This document shows positions 1 to 11,252 of a stretch of 64,000 bases of DNA, piece by piece (position 1 is the first letter of the stretch; the number at the start of each line of letters is the position of its first letter). The stretch spans positions 186,001-250,000 of the forward strand of contig VGFA01000002.1 of NCBI GenBank assembly GCA_016869025.1, in the 5' to 3' direction. Below the pieces are notes generated by a model. That model was not told the DNA's origin. It did no database searches and was given only the letters and a program-made list of their open reading frames with translations. Position numbers and translations under genes: made by a program. Source of the stretch: Armatimonadota bacterium (GTDB lineage: Bacteria > Sysuimicrobiota > Sysuimicrobiia > Sysuimicrobiales > Humicultoraceae).

Positions 1-753
<753 letters not shown>

Positions 754-809
754 CGTCGGTGACTCCTCTCAAAGGCCCGGCCGCCAGCCGTGCGACCGGT
801 TGCTGATGG

Positions 810-882
810 AGCCCACGACCGGATTCGAACCGGTGACCTTGTCCTTACCAAGGACACGCTCTGCCGCCTGAGCTACGTGGGC
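810..882 (-). tRNA. tRNA-Thr (anticodon GGT)
   Basis: A 73-nt cloverleaf: seven-base acceptor stem GCCCACG/CGTGGGC, T-loop GGTTCGAATCC, and anticodon loop TTGGTAA giving anticodon GGT (codon ACC). Discriminator base is T. CCA is not encoded. It is probably transcribed together with tuf. Confidence 0.95.
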
Positions 883-894
883 TCGTCCTCGCGT

Positions 895-922
895 ATTATA
901 GCAGAGCGAAAATGACCGTCAA
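895..922 (-). promoter_or_regulatory. Sigma70-type promoter for tRNA-Thr and tuf
   Basis: On the minus strand TTGACG (917-922) and TATAAT (895-900) are separated by 16 bases. Both hexamers are near consensus in a GC-rich background, and the predicted start falls just before the tRNA-Thr 5' end. Confidence 0.8.
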
Positions 923-986
923 CGCGCGCAGGACGCGCCGTTCGGACGTCGAATCTTCGTTTCGTCTTCGTCTCGGAGGTCTTCCG

Positions 987-1055
987 ATGGATGCGATCTT
1001 CTGGCTGCTGACCGGCCTGATCCTCTACTTTCTGTTCTTTCGTCCCCCGGGATAG
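987..1055 (+). CDS. Candidate 22-residue hydrophobic peptide
   Basis: A short plus-strand frame begins with ATG at 987 and stops with TAG at 1055. The predicted peptide runs from MDAIFWLLTG to FFRPPG and is almost wholly hydrophobic, enough for one membrane-spanning helix with a short basic/proline tail. A strong ribosome site GGAGGT (976-981 region) sits about six bases before the ATG. It lies between two tRNA transcription units that run the other way. I recognise no family. Very short frames occur by chance, and the support is only the ribosome site plus the membrane-like composition, so this is tentative. Confidence 0.35.
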   Translation: MDAIFWLLTGLILYFLFFRPPG

Positions 1056-1111
1056 GGCCCGCCCGAGCACGAGGGAACACGCCGGCTGAATCCTGCCGCG
1101 TACGCAACTGG

Positions 1112-1195
1112 TGGGCGGGGAGGGAATCGAACCCCCATGGGCACTCAGCCCGGAGGAGTTTAAGTCCTCTGCGTCTACCGTTCCGCCACCCGCCC
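1112..1195 (-). tRNA. tRNA-Leu (anticodon TAA)
   Basis: An 84-nt class II tRNA with acceptor stem GGGCGGG/CCCGCCC, discriminator A, a long variable arm, T-loop GGTTCGATTCC and anticodon loop CTTAAAC (anticodon TAA, codon UUA). Last tRNA in the Gly-Cys-Leu series. Confidence 0.94.
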
Positions 1196-1230
1196 AACCT
1201 GAGAAGGCCCAACCCTGTTGCAGTGGATCC

Positions 1231-1275
1231 CGCGAGCGTCTTGAACGCGTGCGCCTAGGACGCGAGCGCCTTGAA
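1231..1275. repeat. 15-bp direct repeat in a tRNA spacer
   Basis: CGCGAGCGTCTTGAA at 1231 and CGCGAGCGCCTTGAA at 1261 differ at one base and are spaced 30 bases apart, filling the spacer between tRNA-Leu and tRNA-Cys. No function is evident; it may be a small duplication. Confidence 0.5.
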
Positions 1276-1279
1276 GTGG

Positions 1280-1351
1280 AGGCGGCGGCCGGATTCGAAC
1301 CGGCGTATGGGGGTTTTGCAGACCCCTGCCTTGCCTCTTGGCTACGCCGCC
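1280..1351 (-). tRNA. tRNA-Cys (anticodon GCA)
   Basis: A 72-nt cloverleaf with acceptor stem GGCGGCG/CGCCGCC, T-arm GCCGGTTCGAATCCGGC, and anticodon loop CTGCAAA (anticodon GCA). The discriminator is T, as expected for cysteine tRNA. Confidence 0.95.
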
Positions 1352-1383
1352 TCAGCAGGCAGATACGTAACGATCTCTCGTGG

Positions 1384-1455
1384 AGCGGGAGATGGGATTT
1401 GAACCCACGACCTTCTCCTTGGCAAGGAGACGCTCTACCCCTGAGCTACTCCCGC
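1384..1455 (-). tRNA. tRNA-Gly (anticodon GCC)
   Basis: A 72-nt cloverleaf with acceptor stem GCGGGAG/CTCCCGC, T-loop GGTTCAAATCC and anticodon loop TTGCCAA (anticodon GCC). First gene of the Gly-Cys-Leu tRNA run. Confidence 0.95.
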
Positions 1456-1475
1456 TCGCACTCAGACGCACCCCG

Positions 1476-1504
1476 ATTATAGCCACGCCCGGCGGCTAAG
1501 TCCA
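1476..1504 (-). promoter_or_regulatory. Promoter of the tRNA-Gly-Cys-Leu unit
   Basis: Minus-strand TATAAT (1476-1481) lies about 20 bases before tRNA-Gly; a TGGACT -35-like hexamer (1499-1504) is 17 bases upstream. The -35 overlaps the last codon region of the permease gene ending at 1496. Confidence 0.65.
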
Positions 1505-2554
1505 GAACCGCCGGCGCTCGCGTAGCAGCACGAGCAGGAAGAACGGTGCGCCCAGCGCCGCGGTCAGGATGCCCACCGGCAACTCGGTTGCAGTCACCGC
1601 GGAGCGCGCGGCCACGTCCGCCAGGACGAGGAGCACGGCGCCTCCCAGGGCGGAGGCGGGCACAAGCCGCCGGTGGTCGGGGCCCACCATCAGGCGCATC
1701 AGGTGAGGCACGATCAGGCCTACAAATCCGATGAGCCCGGCAGCAGACACCGCGGCAGCGGCCATCATCGCTCCGGCGGCCACGAGCAGCCGTCGGGTTC
1801 TGGGCACGTCCACGCCCATGGCGCGGGCCGCCTCGTCGCCCAGCAGCAGGGAGTTGAGATCTCGCCCGTACAACCAGGCGATCCCAAGCCCCACTGCGAC
1901 CAGGGGAGCCGCCATCGCCAGGTGCGGCCAGCCGCGGCCCGAGAACCCGCCCATCAGCCAGAAGATGACGCGCTGAAGGCTCTCGCCGCCGGCCAGTTGG
2001 AGCCACGAGATGACCGCGGCCAGGAACGCGCTCACCGCTATTCCCGCCAGCAGCAGGTCTTCTACCGGCGCGTCACCTCCGCGCCGCGCCAGCGAGTACA
2101 CCAGCGTTGTCGCACCCACCGCGCCGGCGAACGCCAGCATGGGGGTGGCCGCGACGCCCAGGACGCTCCCGGCCAATCCTGTCGTCAGCGCCAGGGTGGC
2201 ACCGAAGGCAGCCCCGGCGGAAACGCCTATGATGTAAGGATCGGCCAGCGGATTACGCAGGAGCCCCTGGAAAACCGCGCCGGCCCCTGCCAGCGCCGCG
2301 CCGACGGTCACCGCCAGCAGCGCGCGGGGAAGCCGCAGATCCAGCACAATGGAGGCGGTGGCATCGGTCCATGTGGCCGCGAGCGGCACGCCAAGGCGCT
2401 CGAGCAACACGGCCACGACGGTCCGAAGTGGGATGCGCGCCGGGCCGGTGGCAATCGCCAGGCATACAACCGTTGCGAGCATGAGGCCCAGGGCAGGCTC
2501 CAGGGCCGGACGCGTCCTCGGCAGGGATCTGGGAAGGCGCGGCCGTGCTGTCAT
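1496..2554 (-). CDS. FecCD/BtuC-type ABC transporter permease
   Basis: Integral membrane permease of the FecCD (BtuC) family, which imports iron-siderophore, heme or cobalamin. About 352 residues with ten or so hydrophobic segments. Family signatures are clear: RLPRALLAVTVGAALAGAG near residue 70, the LRNPLADPYIIGVSAGA motif, and GFVGLIVPHLMR near residue 270. The ATG at 2554 is chosen because it overlaps the stop of the upstream ATPase gene in an ATGA arrangement, implying translational coupling; a longer frame upstream would overlap that gene. The odd point is its partner: the coupled ATPase resembles DrrA/ABC-2 exporters rather than FepC/BtuD, and no binding protein gene is adjacent. Confidence 0.9.
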   Translation of the reverse strand: MTARPRLPRSLPRTRPALEPALGLMLATVVCLAIATGPARIPLRTVVAVLLERLGVPLAATWTDATASIVLDLRLPRALLAVTVGAALAGAGAVFQGLLRNPLADPYIIGVSAGAAFGATLALTTGLAGSVLGVAATPMLAFAGAVGATTLVYSLARRGGDAPVEDLLLAGIAVSAFLAAVISWLQLAGGESLQRVIFWLMGGFSGRGWPHLAMAAPLVAVGLGIAWLYGRDLNSLLLGDEAARAMGVDVPRTRRLLVAAGAMMAAAAVSAAGLIGFVGLIVPHLMRLMVGPDHRRLVPASALGGAVLLVLADVAARSAVTATELPVGILTAALGAPFFLLVLLRERRRFWT

Positions 2555-3363
2555 TGCGGCCACGCGGGCTGGTCGGCGGCCGAAAGGGAGCGCCCAGTGA
2601 GCGCCATGAAGACCGCCTCGAGTGTCGGCGCGCCGCCGCCGGTCCGCTCGTCCGCCGGAAGACGGGCCTTGAGCGCGCCGGGTCGGTCGAGCGCAACCAG
2701 GCACCCCCGGTCCAGGATGGCAACGGTTCCGCAGAGGCGGTCGGCTTCGTCCAGGTTGTGGGTCGCGATCAGGACCGTGCGCCCGCCGTCGCGGGCCAGG
2801 GCTGCCAGAAGCGCGCGGACCTCCGCGGCCGCCTGCGGGTCCATGCCAGCGGTCGGCTCATCCAGAATCAGCAACGCGGGGTCGTGCACCAACGCCCGCG
2901 CGAGCGCTAGGCGCTGGCGCATGCCGCTGCTGTACCGCTCCACCAGGTCGTCCGCGCGCTCGGTCAAGGCCACCATGCGGAGCAGTTCGTCCGCGCGGCC
3001 TGCAGCGACACGGGGCGGCAGGTCGTGTAGCGCTCCTGCATAGAGCAGGTTCTCGCGCCCGCTAAGACGCCAGTAGACCGACCGCTCGCCTCCCAGAACC
3101 GCGCCGATCCTGCGGCGTACCTCCTCGGGGTAGCGCCTCGTATCGCGCCCCAATACCGCGATGCGGCCGCGGGAAGGCGACAGCAAGGTGCTCACCAGGC
3201 GCAGCAGCGTGGTCTTCCCTGCGCCGTTGGGGCCGAGCAAACCAAAGATGCCCCCGGCAGCCACCGTGAGGCTGACGCCGTCCAGCGCGACAATGTCACG
3301 CCCGGGCTCCCCGCGCCCAGAGGGGAAGCGGCGCGTCACCCGTTCCATCACCACCGCGGGCAT
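2551..3363 (-). CDS. DrrA/CcmA-like ABC transporter ATPase
   Basis: ABC ATPase of about 270 residues. Walker A GPNGAGKTT, Q-loop region, signature YSSGMRQRLALARAL, Walker B ALLILDEPTAGMDP and the switch His in IATHNLDEAD are all present. The YSSGMRQR signature, GMDP and the LEAVFMALTGR tail are typical of ABC-2/DrrA-type exporter ATPases, not of the FepC class that normally serves FecCD permeases. I take the start as the ATG at 3363, which overlaps a 12-codon leader frame by one base (TGATG); an ATG at 3372 is possible. It is coupled downstream to the permease by a 4-base overlap. The role is uncertain: either a hybrid importer or a remnant of two systems. Confidence 0.85.
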   Translation of the reverse strand: MPAVVMERVTRRFPSGRGEPGRDIVALDGVSLTVAAGGIFGLLGPNGAGKTTLLRLVSTLLSPSRGRIAVLGRDTRRYPEEVRRRIGAVLGGERSVYWRLSGRENLLYAGALHDLPPRVAAGRADELLRMVALTERADDLVERYSSGMRQRLALARALVHDPALLILDEPTAGMDPQAAAEVRALLAALARDGGRTVLIATHNLDEADRLCGTVAILDRGCLVALDRPGALKARLPADERTGGGAPTLEAVFMALTGRSLSAADQPAWPQ

Positions 3364-3421
3364 CAAGGGCATTCCGAAATCCTCATCACCACCGCCGGCA
3401 TAAAGGGCGCCCCGGAATCCT
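3346..3421. repeat. 38-bp tandem duplication of a gene-start region
   Basis: Positions 3346-3383 and 3384-3421 are two adjacent copies of a 38-base unit with six mismatches. The unit carries the start codon region of the ATPase gene, so the first codons (MPAVVM) occur twice. The outer copy ends at the stop codon of the upstream fusion gene. Confidence 0.8.
3363..3401 (-). CDS. 12-codon leader frame coupled to the ABC ATPase
   Basis: A minus-strand frame from ATG at 3401 encodes MPAVVMRISECP and stops with TGA overlapping the ATPase start codon by one base (TGATG). It arose from the 38-bp duplication and repeats the ATPase amino terminus MPAVVM. It could make ATPase translation depend on reinitiation. 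No protein evidence; it may be a by-product of the duplication. Confidence 0.35.
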   Translation of the reverse strand: MPAVVMRISECP

Positions 3422-4158
3422 CACCGCGAGCGGCCGGCCGCTCGCGGAAGGGGCAACCTCGGGAGCGCGCCTTCGGATTCCAGCAGGCGCCGCTTCAGGC
3501 CCACGCCTCCTGTCAGCGAGTACCCTCCCAGGCCTCCGTCGCTGCGCACCACGCGATGGCACGGGATGAGCAGCGGCACCGGGTTGCGGGCACAGGCGGT
3601 GCCCACGGCCCGCGCGGCTCCGGGCTGCCCCACTGCGCGCGCGATCTCGCCGTAGGTCCGGACCTCTCCGGTAGGGATCCTGCGCAGAGCCGCCAGGACC
3701 TCCTGCTCGAACGGTCCGGCGCGGGTGAGATCCACCGGCCCGCCGAACGCCGTGCGGAGCCGCACCGCGCCCCTGACCGCATCCGCCAGCCATCGGGGCC
3801 GGGCAGCGCGGCGCACGGTCGTGCCGAGATAGCGGCCGGCATCGCGCTCGAACGCCTCGGACGAGGTAGCGATCCGGGCGAAGGCAGGCCCCAGTGATCC
3901 AAACGCCACGTAGAACGTGCCGAAGGGCAGCGCGAACGCGGCATAGGCGTATCCACCTGACGGCACGCGTGCACCGGTCGCCCGGGAAGCGATGCCCCCT
4001 GAGCCTGACAGCAGGCCCGACAGGTTGCCTCCGACCAGACCCGTCAGCGACGCCACGGGGCGGCCGTGGCGCGTGATGATCACCGGCTCCCCTGCCTGCA
4101 CCGTGCGCAGCACTTCGTTCGTGCGGTTCTTCAGTTCGGCCGTGGACACGAGTCGCAT
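3421..4158 (-). CDS. Phd/YefM antitoxin domain fused to O6-methylguanine-DNA methyltransferase
   Basis: A 245-residue fusion. Residues 1-40 match the Phd/YefM antitoxin N-terminal DNA-binding fold (STAELKNRTNEVLRTVQAGE followed by PVIITRHGRPVASL). Residues about 75-230 are an Ogt/MGMT methyltransferase: an FGTFYVAF ribonuclease-like N-part, then FEQEVLAALRRIPTGEVRTYG, and the methyl-acceptor motif PCHRVV with Cys200. MGMT repairs O6-alkylguanine by irreversible self-methylation. The ATG at 4158 has a GGAGGTG ribosome site and is preceded by an inverted repeat (4170-4193) of the kind Phd proteins bind. It follows uvrC in the same direction. The fusion suggests an Ada-like autoregulated repair protein; that is inference. 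No toxin gene is adjacent. Confidence 0.9.
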   Translation of the reverse strand: MRLVSTAELKNRTNEVLRTVQAGEPVIITRHGRPVASLTGLVGGNLSGLLSGSGGIASRATGARVPSGGYAYAAFALPFGTFYVAFGSLGPAFARIATSSEAFERDAGRYLGTTVRRAARPRWLADAVRGAVRLRTAFGGPVDLTRAGPFEQEVLAALRRIPTGEVRTYGEIARAVGQPGAARAVGTACARNPVPLLIPCHRVVRSDGGLGGYSLTGGVGLKRRLLESEGALPRLPLPRAAGRSR

Positions 4159-4169
4159 TACCCACCTCC

Positions 4170-4193
4170 ATATAGCACAAACTATGGCTATAT
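4170..4193. promoter_or_regulatory. Inverted repeat, candidate operator of the Phd-MGMT gene
   Basis: ATATAGC (4170-4176) and GCTATAT (4187-4193) are perfect inverted arms around a 10-base spacer, immediately upstream of the ribosome site of the Phd-MGMT gene and overlapping the last codons of uvrC. AT-rich blocks also offer a possible -10. Phd/YefM antitoxins bind short palindromes at their own promoters, so autoregulation is plausible. Confidence 0.6.
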
Positions 4194-6122
4194 GGTATCA
4201 CCGGCCGCGGCGCTGTCAAGAGGCCGGGGCCCGCCGCCGGCCAAGTGGGCCTGCACGCGCGCGGCCAGCTTGGCACCCAGTACCTCGGCCAGCGCCTCCA
4301 CCGGGGCGGCACGCACGCCGCGCACAGACCCGAACCGACGGATCAGGTCGCGCTTGCGGCGCTCGCCGATCCCCGGGATCTCATCCAGGACCGAGAACAC
4401 GATCCGCCGCTCCCGTAGCCGACGGCCGGCCGCGTTCGCGAAACGGTGGGCCTCGTCGCGCAGGTGGCGGACCAGGTTCAGCGCCTGCGACTCCGCGGGG
4501 AGGCGCAGCGGCTCGGGCCTGCCCGTCAGGTACATCTCCTCCTGCTCCTTGGCCAGTCCCACAACCGGCACTGCCACGTTGTGATCAAAGAGCACCTCGA
4601 GCGCGGCGTTGAGCTGCCCCCGCCCTCCGTCCACCAGGATCAGGTCGGGTAGGACCGACCACCGGGGGCGCACCGGATCGCCGCGGTCGAGTTGCTCCTG
4701 CTCGGTCCGGGCCCGGACGAAGCGACGCCGGATCACCTCCTGCAGCATAGCGTAGTCATCCCCTGCGCCGGATGCGCGCATGCGGAACTGCCGGTAGTCA
4801 GCCTTGCGCGGCCTGCCCCCCTCGAACACCACGAGCGAGCCGATCGCTTCGCCACCCTGGAAGTGGCTGATGTCGTACCCCTCGATGCGGAACGGCATGG
4901 CTTCCAGCCCGAGCGCCTCCCCCAGCTCGGCCACGCCAACGCCGGACGGCCCCACCTCGCGGGCCCGTGCCTGCTGCAGGCAGAGCGCGGCGTTCTCGCG
5001 GGCCAGATCCACCAACCGGCGGCGATCGCCCCGCCTGGGCACCTCCACCTCCACGCGGCTGCCCCGCCGGGAACTGAGCCACGCCCCAAGCGCGGCGCTG
5101 CCTTCGGGCTCCACGTCCACGAGCAGTTCCCTGGGCAGCACCTGCAGGTCGCTGTAATGCCGCGCCAGGGCCTGTGCCAGGACCTCGCCGGGCTCCATGC
5201 CCCGCGTGCCTGAGAGCAGCATGTGTTCCTGGTCCTGGATCCGGCCTGCGCGGATCGTGATCACCTCAACGCAGGCCACATCCCCGGACTGGACCACGGC
5301 GGCGATGTCGCGGTCCTCCAGCCCCGCCGTGGTGACGCGCTGCTTCTCACCGATCGCCTCCATCGCCTGGATCTGGTCGCGCAGTTGGGCCGCCCTCTCG
5401 TACTCCATGGCCGCGGCCGCATCTGCCATCTGAGTGCGCAGATCTTCAAAGAGGTCCTCGCGGCGCCCCTCCATGAAGAGCGCGGCCTGCCGGACCTGCT
5501 CCTGGTATTCCTCGGGCGATGCGCCCCAGGCGACACAGGGCGCGCTGCACAGTTCCATGGCGTGGTCCAGGCACGGCCTGGGGAGGGCGCGGGTGATTTC
5601 GATCGGACAGGTCCGCAACCGGAAAAGCCGGCGGATCAAGCGGATCGTCCGGCCGATCAGTTTGGGCTCGTGGTAGGGATATGGCCCGAAGTACCGGCCG
5701 CGGTCGCGTGCAACCCTGCGTGTCATGACGATCCTGGGGTAGGGCTCCCCGGTCAACTTGATGTACGGATACGCCTTGTCGTCGGCCATGCGGATGTTGA
5801 ACGGCGGCTGGTGCTGCTTGATGAGGTTGGTCTCGAGGATGAGGGCCTCGACCTCGTTCGCCGTGACGATCGTGTCCACGGCGGCGATCCTTGGAACCAG
5901 CATGCGGAGCCGGGGATTGGACTCCGCAGAGGGCGCCTGGAAGTACTGGCGGACACGAGCGCGCAGGGACGCGGCCTTGCCCACGTACAGCACGCGGCCT
6001 GCGGCGTCCTTGAACAGGTAGACACCGGGACGCCTGGGCAGGAGCCCCACCGTCGTGGGCAGTGTTCCAGAAGGCAGCAAGCCGGCGGGCGATGCGTTGT
6101 CGCGGGGAGCGCCGCCGGGCAT
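4188..6122 (-). CDS. uvrC: UvrABC excinuclease subunit C
   Basis: Subunit that makes both incisions in nucleotide excision repair. 644 residues. An N-terminal GIY-YIG nuclease domain (GVYLFKDAAGRVLYVGKAA, residues about 34-55), a UVR motif (YERAAQLRDQIQAME) near residue 240, an RNase H-like second nuclease domain with DLILVDGGRGQLNAA, and a C-terminal helix-hairpin-helix pair (EIPGIGERRKRDLIRRFG) are present in the usual order. It begins nine bases after the uvrA stop, so uvrB-uvrA-uvrC form one unit. Its last codons overlap the palindrome that precedes the next gene. Confidence 0.97.
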   Translation of the reverse strand: MPGGAPRDNASPAGLLPSGTLPTTVGLLPRRPGVYLFKDAAGRVLYVGKAASLRARVRQYFQAPSAESNPRLRMLVPRIAAVDTIVTANEVEALILETNLIKQHQPPFNIRMADDKAYPYIKLTGEPYPRIVMTRRVARDRGRYFGPYPYHEPKLIGRTIRLIRRLFRLRTCPIEITRALPRPCLDHAMELCSAPCVAWGASPEEYQEQVRQAALFMEGRREDLFEDLRTQMADAAAAMEYERAAQLRDQIQAMEAIGEKQRVTTAGLEDRDIAAVVQSGDVACVEVITIRAGRIQDQEHMLLSGTRGMEPGEVLAQALARHYSDLQVLPRELLVDVEPEGSAALGAWLSSRRGSRVEVEVPRRGDRRRLVDLARENAALCLQQARAREVGPSGVGVAELGEALGLEAMPFRIEGYDISHFQGGEAIGSLVVFEGGRPRKADYRQFRMRASGAGDDYAMLQEVIRRRFVRARTEQEQLDRGDPVRPRWSVLPDLILVDGGRGQLNAALEVLFDHNVAVPVVGLAKEQEEMYLTGRPEPLRLPAESQALNLVRHLRDEAHRFANAAGRRLRERRIVFSVLDEIPGIGERRKRDLIRRFGSVRGVRAAPVEALAEVLGAKLAARVQAHLAGGGPRPLDSAAAGDTI

Positions 6123-6130
6123 GGGCTATC

Positions 6131-8999
6131 CTACCGCCCTGCGGCGGAGCGCACAGCCGCCCCGTTCCCGAGCACGCGTCGCATGAACCGGCCCGTGTGC
6201 GAAGGGGCCGCACGCGCGACCGCCTCGGGCGGTCCCTCTGCGACAACCTCGCCGCCGCCCTCGCCGCCCTCTGGGCCGAGGTCTATGATCCAGTCGGCGG
6301 TCTTGATGATGTCGAGGTTGTGCTCGATGACCACCACGGTGTTCCCGGCGTCCACCAGGCGGTGCAGCACGCCCAGCAGCCGTTCCACATCGGCGAAGTG
6401 TAGCCCAACGGTCGGCTCGTCCAGAATATAGAGGGTCTGTCCGGTATCGCGCCGGGATAACTCGGTGGCCAGCTTCACGCGCTGGGCCTCGCCTCCCGAC
6501 AGCGTTGTCGCCGGCTGACCAAGCTTGATGTAGCCGAGGCCCACGTCCTCCAGGGTTTGCAGCTTGCGGCGAATGCGCGGGATCGCCTCGAAGAAGGCCA
6601 GGGCCTCGCTCACCGTGAGATCGAGCACGCCGCTGACCGTCCTGCCCCGGTAGGTGACCTCAAGGGTCTCTCGGTTGTAGCGCGACCCCTTGCAGACCTC
6701 GCACGGCACGTACACGTCGGGAAGGAAGTGCATCTCGATCCGGACGATCCCGTCACCCTCACACGCCTCGCACCTGCCGCCGCGCACGTTGAACGAGAAC
6801 CGGCCCGGCCCGTAGCCGCGGACCCGGGCCTCGGTCGTCTGCGCGAATAGGTCGCGGATCAGGTCGAACGTCTTGGTGTAGGTTGCCGGGTTGCTGCGCG
6901 GCGTCCGTCCGATCGGTGACTGGTCTATCTCGATCACCTTGTCCACGTGCTCCAGCCCTTCGATGCGATCGTGCGCTCCGGGGCGGACGCGCGTGCCGTA
7001 CAGGTGGCTGCTCAGCGCCCGGTACAGGATCTCGTCAATCAGCGTGGATTTCCCTGAACCCGAAACGCCGGTCACCGCCACGAACATCCCCAGGGGAATG
7101 CGGACGTCAACGCCCTTGAGGTTGTGCTGACGCGCCCCCCGGATCACCAGGGAGTGGCCGGCCCCGGCCCGCCGCCGCTTCGGGATTGCGATGCTCCGCC
7201 GGCCGGACAGGTACTGCCCTGTCACCGAGTCGGGGTGCTTGGCCACGACCTCCGGAGGACCGGTCACCACGACGTGTCCGCCCTGGGCGCCGGCGCCCGG
7301 GCCGATGTCCACGACCCAGTCGGCGGTGCGAATCGTTTCCTCGTCGTGCTCGACAACAAGGATAGTGTTCCCCAGATCGCGGAGACCCTGCAGGGTGTCC
7401 AGCAGCCGGCGGTTGTCGCGCTGGTGCAGTCCGACGCTGGGCTCATCCAGGACGTATAGCACCCCCATCAGGCCGCTGCCGATCTGCGTCGCCAGGCGGA
7501 TGCGCTGGGCCTCGCCTCCGGAGAGGGTGTTGGCCGTGCGATCCAGCGTCAGGTAGCCGAGCCCCACGTTGACCAGGAAGCCGAGGCGGGATCGGATCTC
7601 CTTCAAGATCTGGTGGGCTATCAGACGCTCGCGCTCCGAGAGGGACAGCCCCGCGAAGAACTCCAACGCCGCGCGTACGTCGAGGGCCGTGACTTCGGCG
7701 ATGGTGCGGCCACCCACGCGCACGCTCAATGACTCGGGCTTCAGTCGGGTCCCCCGGCATGCGGGACACGGCAGGCTGGTCATGTACCGCTCGATCTCCT
7801 CGCGCACGTACTCGGAGTCGGTTTCCTTATAGCGGCGCTCGAGTTGCCGGAGCACGCCCTCGAACCGCGTCTCGTACGTGCGGAGCGCGCCCCACTTGTT
7901 GTGGTAGCGCACCCGCAGCGGCTCCTCCGACCCGTGCAGCAGCACCTCCACGAATGCCCTGGGGAGGCGGCGCAACGGCATCTTCATGTCCACCTTGAAG
8001 TGCGCGGCCAGCGAGGTGAGCAGCTCCTGGTAGTAGTCACTGGTGGAAGCAGCCCACGGCACAACAGCGCCATCGAGCAGGCTCTTGCCGCGGTCGAGGA
8101 CGAGGGCCTCGTCCAGTTCCTGCCGGAAGCCCAGCCCGGTGCAGGTCGCGCAGGCGCCGTATGGGCTGTTGAAGGAGAAGACGCGCGGCTCGATCTCGGG
8201 CAGGCTGATCCCGCACTCAGGACAGGCGAACTGCTGGCTGAAGATCATCAGGCCGTCGCCATTCCCAGATCGGGCTGCGCCCTTGCCGTCGCGCTGCACG
8301 TCCACGTACGCTATGCCCTGACCAAGCTTCAGCGCCGTCTCGACCGAGTCCGCCAGCCGTGCGCGCACGTCGGCGTGGACGACCAGCCGGTCCACCACCA
8401 CCTCGATGCTGTGCTTCCGGTTCTTGTCGAGCGGTATCTCTTCCGAGAGGTCGTAGATCAACCCGTCGGCACGGACCCGCGCGAACCCCTGCCGACGGAG
8501 ATCCTCGAAGAGCTGGCGGTACTCGCCCTTGCGGCCGCGGACGATCGGGCCCAGCACCTGCACCCGTGTGCCCTCGTCCAGCGCCAGGACCCGGTCCACG
8601 ATCTGCTCGCGGGTCTGCCGGCTGATCGAGCGACCGCACTGCGGGCAGTGGGGTTGCCCGACGCGGGCGTACAGCAGCCGCAGGTAGTCGTAGATCTCGG
8701 TCACGGTTCCGACGGTCGAGCGCGGGTTGCGCGGGGCGCCCTTCTGGTCTATCGAGACGGCCGGCGACAGGCCGTCAATCCCGTCCACGTCGGGCTTCTC
8801 CATCAGGCCGAGGAACTGCCGCGCGTAGGCCGAGAGCGACTCGACGTACTTGCGCTGCCCCTCCGCGTAGATCGTGTCGAAGGCGAGCGACGACTTCCCC
8901 GAGCCGGAGATGCCTGTGAGCACCACCAGCCGGTCGCGTGGGATCTCCACGGTGATGTTCTTTAGATTGTGCTCGCGGGCTCCGCGAACGACGATGCGA

Positions 9000-9010
<11 letters not shown>
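6131..9010 (-). CDS. uvrA: UvrABC excinuclease subunit A
   Basis: Damage-recognition ATPase of nucleotide excision repair, about 959 residues. Two ABC modules are visible, with Walker A motifs GISGSGKSS near the N-terminus and GVSGSGKST near residue 645, and two LSGGEAQR signatures. Zinc-binding cysteine pairs (CPECG; CEAC...CEVC) are intact. The ATG at 9010 begins [18 protein letters not shown], the conserved UvrA start, and overlaps the end of uvrB by 11 bases; an upstream in-frame extension would only add uvrB-overlapping sequence. Translational coupling with uvrB keeps the two subunits in step. Confidence 0.97.
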
Positions 9011-11126
<2,116 letters not shown>

Positions 11127-11132
11127 ACAAAT

Positions 11133-11141
11133 AGTATACCA
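11133..11141 (-). promoter_or_regulatory. Extended -10 promoter of uvrB, probably leaderless
   Basis: Minus-strand TGGTATACT carries a TATACT -10 (11133-11138) with an upstream TG extension. Exactly six bases separate it from the uvrB ATG, so the predicted transcription start coincides with the start codon. The -35 is weak (TGGAAC, 11157-11162). Confidence 0.65.
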
Positions 11142-11252
11142 AGCGGGGAGGGACCCGTTCCACGGTCCTCTGGTGGTGCCGCCAGACGGAGGAGTTGGGG
11201 GGCCGAGACGGAATCAGGGTTCAGACATGCCGGATCTTGGAGGCCAACCGTG

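Noticed and set aside
1673-3043. 456-codon plus-strand frame antisense to the ABC genes
   Set aside because: Antisense shadow typical of high GC; no motif and both minus-strand genes are clearly coding.
3386-4312. Long minus-strand frame across the Phd-MGMT gene
   Set aside because: Arg/Pro/Gly-rich shadow in another frame; the MGMT motifs are in the frame at 3421-4158.
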